Of a stretch of DNA of 28,462 bases, positions 21,984-28,462 are shown piece after piece; within the stretch, counting starts at the first letter, position 1, and each line of letters begins with the position of its first letter. Location of the stretch: positions 1 to 28,462 of the IMG/VR virus record IMGVR_UViG_3300046507_000485. The stretch is one strand, 5' to 3'. Origin of the DNA: a virus. The notes below the pieces were generated by a model. It did no database searches, was not told where the DNA came from, and saw only the letters and a list, made by a program, of their open reading frames with translations. Both the position numbers and the translations under genes were made by a program.

Positions 21984-21995
21984 GTCTGGGCGAGC

Positions 21996-22946
21996 TTAAG
22001 GCGTGGTCGTGAGGGTGATCATCACGCCGGCGGTGACCTTGTTGCTGTCGGAGTGCTTGACCCAGTTGGCCGCCGAACCTACGGCTGCCAGGGTCGGGTT
22101 TGCGCCGCCGACGGCGTCCTTCCAGCTGTAACCCAACACGTCGATGTTGACGGTCCCCTCGGCGCGGTAGCCGATACCGAGGTTTTCCTCGTCGTCTACG
22201 TTATAGGAGCGGAAGCCCGGGGCCTGGGACTCGGTGATTACCACAGCATTCGGCAGCAGGCCGAAGATCACGTCCGCCGGAGCGGTGTCGGTCACCAGTA
22301 CCGGCTTGCCGAGGGTGCCCGGCAAGCCGCCGTAGATCACGACGCCAGCTTCTTCGTAGACCTTGCTGGCAATCGCCTCGTCGACGATGTCGAAGTAAGC
22401 GCTGGAGTGCATTACCCACAGCGCAATGCGGCCGAACTTATCACCGAACTTGCGCATGCCGCGAGTCAGGGTCTTCTTGCCGTCGGTTTCGATATTGGCG
22501 CTGACCACCATGCCGGCGTTGGAGCTGATAGCGGCACGCAGTGCGGCGGTGGCGTACTGGATGAAGCCTTCCAGGGTGGCGTCGGCCACATCGGCGCCGA
22601 TGATCTGGGAGAACTCATCTACCGGGCGACCGCGGCGCTTGAACGCCTCTTCGGTAGTTTGGTATGGGCCGTATTTCCACGGAGCTTTGACACCTACCGC
22701 TTCGCCGGCACCGATCTTTTTGGCGGTTACCTTGCCGATGGAGTTGACGTCGCGGTGCTCCAGCGAGCCACCGATTTTGTAGAACGAACGCTTGCGGAAG
22801 TCACCTTCGATCAGTTCGTTGTCGAGAACGATCGCGCCGTTGGACGATGCGTTGAACACATCGAGGTTGTCCTGGACGCGCTCCAGGTATGCGGTTTGCG
22901 CCTCATCGTTGTAGATGATCAGGTCGCTGTTTACGGTTGTAGCCAT
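21996..22946 (-). CDS. Major capsid protein
   Basis: 316 aa. Shell subunit with HK97-like fold expected. The place directly after the scaffold gene, the length, and segments such as DFRKRSFYKIGGSLEHRDV, WKYGPYQTTEEAFKRRGRPV and GKPVLVTDTAP..VIFGLLPNAV identify it; I recall the same blocks in major capsid proteins of proteobacterial siphophages with DUF4055-type portals. ATG 22946 with AGGGGA ribosome binding site. No N-terminal propeptide region long enough for an HK97-type delta domain is visible, consistent with the separate scaffold gene upstream. Confidence 0.9.
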   Translation of the reverse strand: MATTVNSDLIIYNDEAQTAYLERVQDNLDVFNASSNGAIVLDNELIEGDFRKRSFYKIGGSLEHRDVNSIGKVTAKKIGAGEAVGVKAPWKYGPYQTTEEAFKRRGRPVDEFSQIIGADVADATLEGFIQYATAALRAAISSNAGMVVSANIETDGKKTLTRGMRKFGDKFGRIALWVMHSSAYFDIVDEAIASKVYEEAGVVIYGGLPGTLGKPVLVTDTAPADVIFGLLPNAVVITESQAPGFRSYNVDDEENLGIGYRAEGTVNIDVLGYSWKDAVGGANPTLAAVGSAANWVKHSDSNKVTAGVMITLTTTP

Positions 22947-22958
22947 GGGTGAGTCCCC

Positions 22959-23687
22959 TTACTTGGGCAATGCGAGGTATGCAGTTTGGCCGTGCTTGCG
23001 CTGGAAATCGCGCTTTTGCTCGGAGGTCATTTCGGAGCGTTTGAATGCAGCCTGGCCGCCACCCCCGCCCGGGGCTTGTGTCCCTGAAGCCCTTGGCCAC
23101 AGGTGAGGTGCGCTTTCGCGCAGTGATTCCGCCCACTCGAGCGGAGTCAGTGGGGTTTTGCCGTCTTTGCCGAGGATGGTCTGGCCAGACTCATCGACCG
23201 CGACCGCTTCGCCCTCTTCATTCAGTGAGAAAACACCCTTGGCGCGCAGGATGATGTCGTCAGTTGCTTCCGGCAGAGCGCCGGCTTTCAGTGCTGCACC
23301 GCGCACCGAGTCGCCCAGGACTTTGCCCTGGAACTTGGCGGCGAAGGCTTCAGCCTTCTCGGCTCGCGCGGTGATGGTCTTCAGTTGCTTTTCGGTGTCC
23401 GCGCGCAAACGTTCCGTTCGGCGGTTGAAGACCTCGTCCACCTTGCCCTCTGTCAGCAGCTTGGTTTCTTCGTCTTGGCCGGCCCGACTGAGCAGGCCTT
23501 TGACGGCGTCGATGTCGATGCCTTCAAACTGGGTTTCGAACTGGGTCAGCTTGCCGGTGGCGTCTTTCAGCTTGCCCAGCAGTTCAGTGTTCTTGGTTTT
23601 CAGGCCCGAGACGGATGCTTCAACAGCAGTCGCGATAGCGGCCTTGATTGCCGGGTTTTCCAGGTCGACTTCGTTTTCTTCTGCCAC
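22959..23687 (-). CDS. Scaffolding protein
   Basis: 242 aa, GTG start (23687) with AAGGGG 9 bp upstream; a TTG reading from 23729 begins in the terminator tail and is rejected. Acidic N-terminus (MAEENEVDLENPAIKAAIATAV), long coiled coil ~25-130 (KTKNTELLGKLKDATGKLTQF..), a helical middle and a Gly-rich then basic C-terminal tail (QAPGGGGGQAAFKRSEMTSEQKRDFQRKHGQ), the classic form of a scaffold with C-terminal capsid-binding helix. Located just before the major capsid gene. No protease motif seen. Confidence 0.85.
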   Translation of the reverse strand: MAEENEVDLENPAIKAAIATAVEASVSGLKTKNTELLGKLKDATGKLTQFETQFEGIDIDAVKGLLSRAGQDEETKLLTEGKVDEVFNRRTERLRADTEKQLKTITARAEKAEAFAAKFQGKVLGDSVRGAALKAGALPEATDDIILRAKGVFSLNEEGEAVAVDESGQTILGKDGKTPLTPLEWAESLRESAPHLWPRASGTQAPGGGGGQAAFKRSEMTSEQKRDFQRKHGQTAYLALPK

Positions 23688-23730
23688 GGTTATGCACCCC
23701 TTGGGTTTGTTCGCCCGCTTTGCAGGCAAT

Positions 23731-23753
23731 AAAAAACCCGCAAGCGCGGGTTT
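23731..23753 (-). terminator. Intrinsic terminator between inserted gene and scaffold
   Basis: 8-bp stem (23734-23741/23746-23753), 4-nt loop, T6 on the minus strand, placed after the stop of the 23769-24080 gene and before the scaffold ribosome binding site. Confidence 0.8.
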
Positions 23754-23768
23754 GTTTGAACGCCTGAA

Positions 23769-24080
23769 TTAACCAGGCAAGAATCGGTAAGTGAAAGGTG
23801 CCAGACGCTCTATGCGCACGAGATCCCCTTCTTTCAACATGTACTTATCCAAGAAGGCAGTCACAAAGCGGGATTTTCTCTGTTGGAATATTTTTTTGTC
23901 GGAAACAATAAAGTCCTCAACGGTTTCTATGTCGCCGTATATCACATACGCCTTTTGAATTGAGGGCTCCGCTTTCTTCGTCCCCCCTACAATGCTTGCC
24001 TCGAACCAATCAAAAATGTCCGACAACAAAATGTAGTTACGCTTAGCGTTGGTTTGAAGCCTGATAACCCTGAAGCTCAT
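23769..24080 (-). CDS. Inserted low-GC small protein, possible B3/EcoRII-N-like pseudobarrel domain
   Basis: 103 aa; ATG 24080 with AAGGG ribosome binding site. Visible pattern: NYILLSDIFDWFEASIVGGTKK, then a short strand, GDIETVEDFIVSDKKIFQQR, and C-terminal LKEGDLVRIERLAPFTYRFL. This recalls a small domain (..AIGGS.., VETDI..KKIFR.R.W, GD.V.IER..PY.YR) that I remember beside restriction-modification type proteins and that looks like a DNA-binding pseudobarrel; this is memory, not a search. AT-rich compared with the portal-capsid genes around it, with a 90-bp AT-rich leader (24081-24170) and its own terminator. This makes it a moron-like insert between head genes. Function unknown; DNA binding or anti-restriction are guesses. 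Confidence 0.75.
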   Translation of the reverse strand: MSFRVIRLQTNAKRNYILLSDIFDWFEASIVGGTKKAEPSIQKAYVIYGDIETVEDFIVSDKKIFQQRKSRFVTAFLDKYMLKEGDLVRIERLAPFTYRFLPG

Positions 24081-24170
24081 GACGATAACCCTTGAAATGG
24101 ATCAGCTATGGTTTCAAGTGGGGATAGGCAATTCAATACTTTTAAATTCTCGAAAAAACAAAGAGTTGCT

Positions 24171-25256
24171 TCAAATTCTCGCTTTTTCGAAAGCCAACGG
24201 CTCAAGCTTTTTCATCTGCGCTAGATTCAGCGGCGCGAAATTCCGATCAAGTTGCAACTCAGCGAAGCGCTCGACGGTCAATCCACCCTCGCGGAACAGC
24301 TTGGCCCGGACCGGACCAATGGCCACTTCCTGGAACGACGCCGGTTGCTGCTGAAGCCAGTGGTAGTAATCAAGGCTCGCGCTGACCTGGCCAGCTCCAT
24401 CCGCCCCGATCGAAGCCCGCGTAGCGCCTTTGGCAAACATCTCGCTGAGCTTGGTCAGCAGAATGAACGTGGTGCGGCAGTTCGGATGAAACGGCGGGCG
24501 CGGCCCGGAATCGACCGGGAACCGTCGTTTATCCATCGATCGGCATTGCTGACTGGTTTTACTGTCCAGCGTGGCGACCATTTCGATTTCGGAAACGATA
24601 TCTAAGTTGGCCTTGGCCACTTCCATGCGAGCCTGTGACGACACATGCTGAATCGCGGTGTGCACGACCGTGCTGGCATTGCGATTGGTCGTTGCCAGGA
24701 GGCCGTCCTTATACCCCGCCGCCTTGGTGCCGCGGATGTTGCGGATGATCTGGAAGTTCGTTTGACCTTCGAAGAAGCCCTGCCGGATCGTGCCGGTGAC
24801 GCGCTCGCGCTCGTTACTGGTCCAGCCCTTGATGAACGACTTCAGCAGCTTGCCGCCGCCGGTGCCGCGTACGCTGAGAGGATTGGTCAGCACTGCGGTA
24901 CGGATGGCCGCTGCCGTTGGCGCTACCACATCCAACGAGACACCAACCGGCGCAGACCGGGCCAGACTCGACGCCTCGAACTCGGCCTCATAGTTGGCGA
25001 TGTCAATCAGGTCGAGGTTCAGTTGCGCACTGTAGCGGTCGAAGATGCCCAGCAGCAGGCTGTCGACCTCTTTCAGCAGCGCCTCCAGCCGCTTGGTGTT
25101 GTACTCGGTCAGATCCGACTGAGTGAGCCTGTCGCGAATCGAGCGGTCTATCTCCTTCAGTATGGGCGCGAACTTTCCGACTTCACCTGCCTTCAGTTTT
25201 TCGAGAAAGACCGCGTGCCGAATCGTGGCGTCAAGGATTGCTTGGTTTGCCGTCAT
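24171..25256 (-). CDS. MuF-like head morphogenesis protein (minor capsid)
   Basis: 361 aa of the phage Mu gpF/SPP1 gp7 group, a portal-associated minor head protein. The diagnostic C-proximal block is present: VVHTAIQHVSSQARMEVAKAN, then ATLDSKTSQQCRSMDKRRFP, and FHPNCRTT with HPNCR at 257-261 and Cys238. N-terminal half is helical and probably contacts the portal. ATG 25256 lies inside the portal gene (26-bp overlap), with GAGG upstream. Standard place directly after the portal. Confidence 0.92.
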   Translation of the reverse strand: MTANQAILDATIRHAVFLEKLKAGEVGKFAPILKEIDRSIRDRLTQSDLTEYNTKRLEALLKEVDSLLLGIFDRYSAQLNLDLIDIANYEAEFEASSLARSAPVGVSLDVVAPTAAAIRTAVLTNPLSVRGTGGGKLLKSFIKGWTSNERERVTGTIRQGFFEGQTNFQIIRNIRGTKAAGYKDGLLATTNRNASTVVHTAIQHVSSQARMEVAKANLDIVSEIEMVATLDSKTSQQCRSMDKRRFPVDSGPRPPFHPNCRTTFILLTKLSEMFAKGATRASIGADGAGQVSASLDYYHWLQQQPASFQEVAIGPVRAKLFREGGLTVERFAELQLDRNFAPLNLAQMKKLEPLAFEKARI

Positions 25257-26646
25257 CTACTTTGTCCTCGTCATCCAGACCCAAGCCGTCGTCCTGCTCT
25301 GCCAGCTCGCCATCGATCTGATTGTCAGTGCGCTCCGGCGCGATCAGGCCCAGTTTTCGCAGATAGGCACGCAAATCCGCTTTGGCGAATCCGCCGTTCT
25401 GCCAGAGGCCGACAAGAGCGGTGATCATTTGCGGATCAGCCGTCAGCTCGACAAACTCTTGATTGACCAGGTACGCGACCTTGTCGGAAATACCCATGTA
25501 CTGGCCGCACCACATGATCGCGCGCGTATAGGCTTCGCTGACGTTTGCCACGCAGCCGGCCAGCACTGATGTCGATGCAGACTGATCGCCACGAGACTCA
25601 GTAGCCGTCTTGGCAGCCAGTGACGCAACAACCATTCGAGCGCCCAGCTCGATCATCATCTGGTTCTTGTCGTTCATCGCCTCCCTGACAAGTGTGTTCG
25701 GCAGCGGCTGCGCGTAGCCAAATTGGCCGCCAGAGGGCAACATCATCGGAGCTCGGGAACCAACGTAAACGCCGTTCTTCTCCATCCAGTCGCGCCATTG
25801 TTCGTCCAGGCCAGAGATCCACGGCTGGGCCTGGCCACACCAGAAGACACTGTCTTCGTAGTCGGCGCTGTTGCGGTAATGTCCCAAGTTAATCATCGCG
25901 ATGTCGTACAGCGGCGACTCGTCAATTGTCGGATCGTTGTTCTGTGCGCCGATGAAGGTGAACGGGATTTCCTTGAGGCGCCCGGTAATGCCTTCCGGCG
26001 TGAACGTCTCGGTGACCTCAAGCGGACCGCCACCTCTCGGGCCAGATCGGCGCCAGACTCGGCAAACAAACCCGTCTGGCTCAAGTGCAAGCTCGCGGAA
26101 CTGCTCTACCACCTTGAAGCCAAAACCATCCTCAACCTCTGGCATCTCCCGCAACACAACCAGCGTCAGCACGTTATGACCATTCACCATGCCGGTGCGC
26201 CAGTTGATGATGTCCTCGGCGCAGTACGACAGGATCACCGAGTGGCCACCAGCACCATCATCTTGGTGGTAGTCGACGTAAAGACCGTGACGCCCAGCCT
26301 CAAGCACCTTCTCAAGCGTGCCCTGGGAGTGCTGGTAAATGCTCACCCCGGAGCCGTTGGCGTTGTCCTGAAGATATTCAAGCTTCTTCGGCACAGTGAG
26401 CGTCGGGTCTTTGTGAAAGGCCAGGCCCAGCAGACCGTTGCGAGTGTGGCCCGTGGCGTTCTTGAACACCGCGCGCTCGCGGTATGCCTTGTTGCGATCT
26501 TTGTTCTCTGGCGACTCGTCGTGTGCATTGATGTAGGGCAATCGGGAGACAACCCGATGTTGACCGGCGCAGACGTCGCGGACGGTCGCCCAACGGTCCA
26601 GCACTTCGATGTAGTCCGCCCGCTTGAAGGAGACGTCGTTGCTCAT
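25231..26646 (-). CDS. Portal protein (DUF4055-like)
   Basis: 471 aa; forms the dodecameric DNA entry channel and binds terminase. Pattern agrees with DUF4055 portals: YREERAVF-like NKAYRERAVFKNATGHTRNGLLGL, VLEAGRHGLYVDY, CAEDIINWR, ETFTPEGI and IPFTFIGAQNNDPTIDESPLYDIAMINLGHYRNSADYEDS. Acidic C-terminal tail (DDGLGLDDEDKVDDG). ATG 26646 overlaps the terminase stop (ATGA), and this start gives the usual N-terminus; upstream in-frame sequence belongs to the terminase gene in another frame. Confidence 0.93.
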   Translation of the reverse strand: MSNDVSFKRADYIEVLDRWATVRDVCAGQHRVVSRLPYINAHDESPENKDRNKAYRERAVFKNATGHTRNGLLGLAFHKDPTLTVPKKLEYLQDNANGSGVSIYQHSQGTLEKVLEAGRHGLYVDYHQDDGAGGHSVILSYCAEDIINWRTGMVNGHNVLTLVVLREMPEVEDGFGFKVVEQFRELALEPDGFVCRVWRRSGPRGGGPLEVTETFTPEGITGRLKEIPFTFIGAQNNDPTIDESPLYDIAMINLGHYRNSADYEDSVFWCGQAQPWISGLDEQWRDWMEKNGVYVGSRAPMMLPSGGQFGYAQPLPNTLVREAMNDKNQMMIELGARMVVASLAAKTATESRGDQSASTSVLAGCVANVSEAYTRAIMWCGQYMGISDKVAYLVNQEFVELTADPQMITALVGLWQNGGFAKADLRAYLRKLGLIAPERTDNQIDGELAEQDDGLGLDDEDKVDDGKPSNP

Positions 26647-27965
26647 CGGGCGAATCCCATTTTTATAGAGGTGACGATCGCTTTGATCGGATAACGCTTG
26701 GCGATGAAGTAGCCGGCAGCGTCGTTCATGTGGTCGTGACCCTTTTTCGGATCTTTGTCCGGCTCGCCCTTGTCGGTGTAGGTCTGTCGCTCCAGGCACA
26801 AAGTGAGCTGAGGGCATTGGTCGATGTTGACCTTCAGTCGTCGCTCGCCGTAAGCGTTCAGAAACATAGCGTTCACCGAGTTCACGCGGTCTTTCACGCC
26901 CGGGTTTGTGGAGTCGACGATCACCGTGAATTTTGCTTTCTTCAGTAGCGACAGGTCCGACTCGCTCGCGTTTTTGCTGCTGGTGTTCTGCCCGCTGGCG
27001 TCGGGATATACCGCCACTGAGTGACCAGGGAACCGTGCCTGGATCTTCTCGATCATCTCAGGCGTGTCCCGCACACCGTGAAACTCATCCAGGGCCATCG
27101 GCAGATCGTTACGCACGACATAGACGACGGCCGCCATTTTCATGACGTTGAAGTCCATGCCGATGTGCAGCACCTCGCCCGGCTTGATTCGTTCGCTGGT
27201 TCGGCACTCATCGCGATTGAACGTGTAGTAGACGACGCCCGCGTAGTTCTCGAAGCCGGCTTCGTACTCCTGCCGAAAGGTGCGCGGGTCCATCTTCCGA
27301 CGGGCCGCGCCCAGCTCTTCAGGAGGAACGTTACCGCCCTGCAATGACGTGTACTGCCAGCTCTTGTGGTCAGGCTCGCCACCCGACTTGCCATCCAGAT
27401 AGGTGTCGTAGCAGTGGTTGAAACCTTTGGGCGTGCCAATTCGCAGCGCATGGCCGCCCTTGCGCATCCCAATGCCGGGAATGTGGTACTGACAGGTCGA
27501 GAGCATCGGCCTCAGCACTTCTTCCCATGCAGCCCACGGGCAGTCCGCCCATTCATCCACCAGGACGAAGAACAGACCGGAGCCCCGCAGGTTGTCGTAG
27601 TTGTCGAGCCCCACCACGCGCAAGATGTGACCGGACTTGAGGGTGATCGAGCATTCCGTCTCATTCGGGCGGTGCGCACGCCACGCTTCGGGGATTGCCT
27701 GCTTCAGGCGCCGCCAGAACACACGCTTAGCCTGTTTGAAGGTCGGCGCGCCGTACCAGATCTCGTCTTCGACGCTTACGCCCCACTCAGCGGCGAGTCG
27801 CGCAGCTCGGCGCATCTCGGCCTTGCCCAAGAACGTCTTGCCAAACCGACGACCACACACCGCATCGCGAAAGCGCGCTTCAGGCTGAAAGCCCCAGCAG
27901 TAAATGTTCGCCTGTTTGGGCGTCAGCTTTACCGGCGGGTCAAAGGTGCGGGGTAGTCGGGACAT
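26643..27965 (-). CDS. Terminase large subunit
   Basis: 440 aa DNA packaging motor: ATPase with Walker A CGRRFGKT (37-44), Walker B FVLVDEW (Asp137-Glu138), coupling region, and RNase H-like nuclease with Asp271 (GMDFNV), Asp322 (YPDASG) and Asp415 (MNDAAGY). ATG 27965 is chosen because the protein family starts near MSRLPRTFDPPV; a longer frame to 28043 lies within the small subunit gene. Overlaps the small terminase gene by 26 bp and the portal by 4 bp. Complete and apparently functional. Confidence 0.96.
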   Translation of the reverse strand: MSRLPRTFDPPVKLTPKQANIYCWGFQPEARFRDAVCGRRFGKTFLGKAEMRRAARLAAEWGVSVEDEIWYGAPTFKQAKRVFWRRLKQAIPEAWRAHRPNETECSITLKSGHILRVVGLDNYDNLRGSGLFFVLVDEWADCPWAAWEEVLRPMLSTCQYHIPGIGMRKGGHALRIGTPKGFNHCYDTYLDGKSGGEPDHKSWQYTSLQGGNVPPEELGAARRKMDPRTFRQEYEAGFENYAGVVYYTFNRDECRTSERIKPGEVLHIGMDFNVMKMAAVVYVVRNDLPMALDEFHGVRDTPEMIEKIQARFPGHSVAVYPDASGQNTSSKNASESDLSLLKKAKFTVIVDSTNPGVKDRVNSVNAMFLNAYGERRLKVNIDQCPQLTLCLERQTYTDKGEPDKDPKKGHDHMNDAAGYFIAKRYPIKAIVTSIKMGFAR

Positions 27966-28416
27966 GCTCGTCTGGCTCCAACGTGTACTCAGCAACCGCG
28001 TGCTGCTGGTCCGCCTGGGAGCCAAGGGGTTTCTCAGGTTCAAGGCGGCGATTCACATACACGTCGCCGACTTCCTTCGCGGCCTGCTCCAACAACTGAG
28101 CAGTAAGCGCCATGTTCTTCATGCTCTCGGCTTTCTCAACCATGCGGCCAAGCGCCCGGAGTCGATACGCTCGGTTGGCGATCGGGATCTCCGCGGTTTC
28201 TTCACGGAAGCGCTTGCGGGTGTCGTGGAACAAGGTCGCCCACTTCGCAGCAAGCCCCTTCCCGGCTTTCTTGGTTGGGTCGTGCGTCTCTACCTGCTGA
28301 CGGCTCACAACCAGCCCATATTCAGTCTTGACGGACTCCACGACCTGGGACGGTGTGTCGAAGCACGCCAGGGCCTGAACGATGAAGCTCTTCACCTCAT
28401 TTTTCAGGACTGCCAT
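27940..28416 (-). CDS. Terminase small subunit (DUF2280)
   Basis: 158 aa; DNA recognition subunit. DUF2280 signature: VKSFIVQALACFDTPSQVVESVK, GLVVSRQQVETHDPTKKAGKG, AAKWATLFHDTRKRF. The first ~50 residues form a helix-turn-helix-like domain; the rest is helical and a C-terminal tail binds the large subunit by analogy. ATG 28416. First gene seen of the packaging operon; the late promoter and any cos/pac site would be to the right, outside the window, or within this gene. Confidence 0.92.
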   Translation of the reverse strand: MAVLKNEVKSFIVQALACFDTPSQVVESVKTEYGLVVSRQQVETHDPTKKAGKGLAAKWATLFHDTRKRFREETAEIPIANRAYRLRALGRMVEKAESMKNMALTAQLLEQAAKEVGDVYVNRRLEPEKPLGSQADQQHAVAEYTLEPDEHVPTTPHL

Positions 28417-28462
28417 AAATTCTCATCCGTCTAGTGCCTGTCAATAATCAGGCCGACTTGAG

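Noticed and set aside
22053-22952. 299-aa plus-strand ORF opposite the major capsid gene
   Set aside because: Exact antisense of the capsid coding sequence with no initiation signal; the capsid reading has clear support.
1-28462. CRISPR array or insertion sequence
   Set aside because: No regularly spaced direct repeats with unique spacers and no transposase gene or terminal inverted repeats were seen. The only notable repeats are the att arms, the terminator family and the tape-measure duplication.

Overview
The window is the late half of a temperate, lambda-like tailed-phage genome of a Pseudomonas-type host. Coding GC is high, and several gene families (the DUF2280 small terminase, the HDLK-type integrase, the 69-aa leftmost small protein) are ones I associate with Pseudomonas phages and prophages. 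Host assignment is inference from protein style, not from a search.

Layout: the left edge (2-697, +) is the C-terminal part of a tyrosine integrase. It runs into an attachment site (776-822) that is the 3' part of a tRNA-Pro(GGG) gene, flanked on both sides by the same 22-bp integrase-arm-like repeat. The order int - att - late genes is that of an unintegrated attP, or of the junction between tandem copies, not of a single integrated prophage end. An accessory block follows (1363-4263): two small unknown genes, a DUF1643 gene, and a LexA-box-controlled pair consisting of a coiled-coil protein and a SRAP abasic-site protein, with further small unknown genes. A GH19 endolysin (4303-4929, -) comes next. 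A low-GC two-gene insert (5250-7114, +) then encodes a LicD-family phosphotransferase with a galactose-binding-like N-terminus and a TagD-like cytidylyltransferase. This looks like a surface-glycan modification (lysogenic conversion) module.

From 7160 to the right edge nearly everything is one minus-strand morphogenesis operon, transcribed right to left: small terminase, large terminase, portal, MuF-like protein, an inserted low-GC small gene (23769-24080), scaffold, major capsid, HeH-domain protein, DnaT-like head-tail adaptor, an inserted plus-strand Cys-rich gene (20471-20821), head-tail joining protein, HK97 gp10-like protein, zinc-ribbon protein, tail terminator, major tail protein, the G/GT tail chaperones with a -1 frameshift site, a 1692-aa tape measure, three small tail-tip/fibre proteins, and a beta-helix-like tail spike.

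Notable features: intrinsic terminator hairpins sit immediately before the ribosome binding sites of several late genes, which implies antitermination or deliberate tuning. The major tail protein appears to start at an ATA codon. The tape measure has an internal 288-bp duplication. The canonical lambda tail-tip genes (L, K, I, J) and a holin/spanin are not visible.
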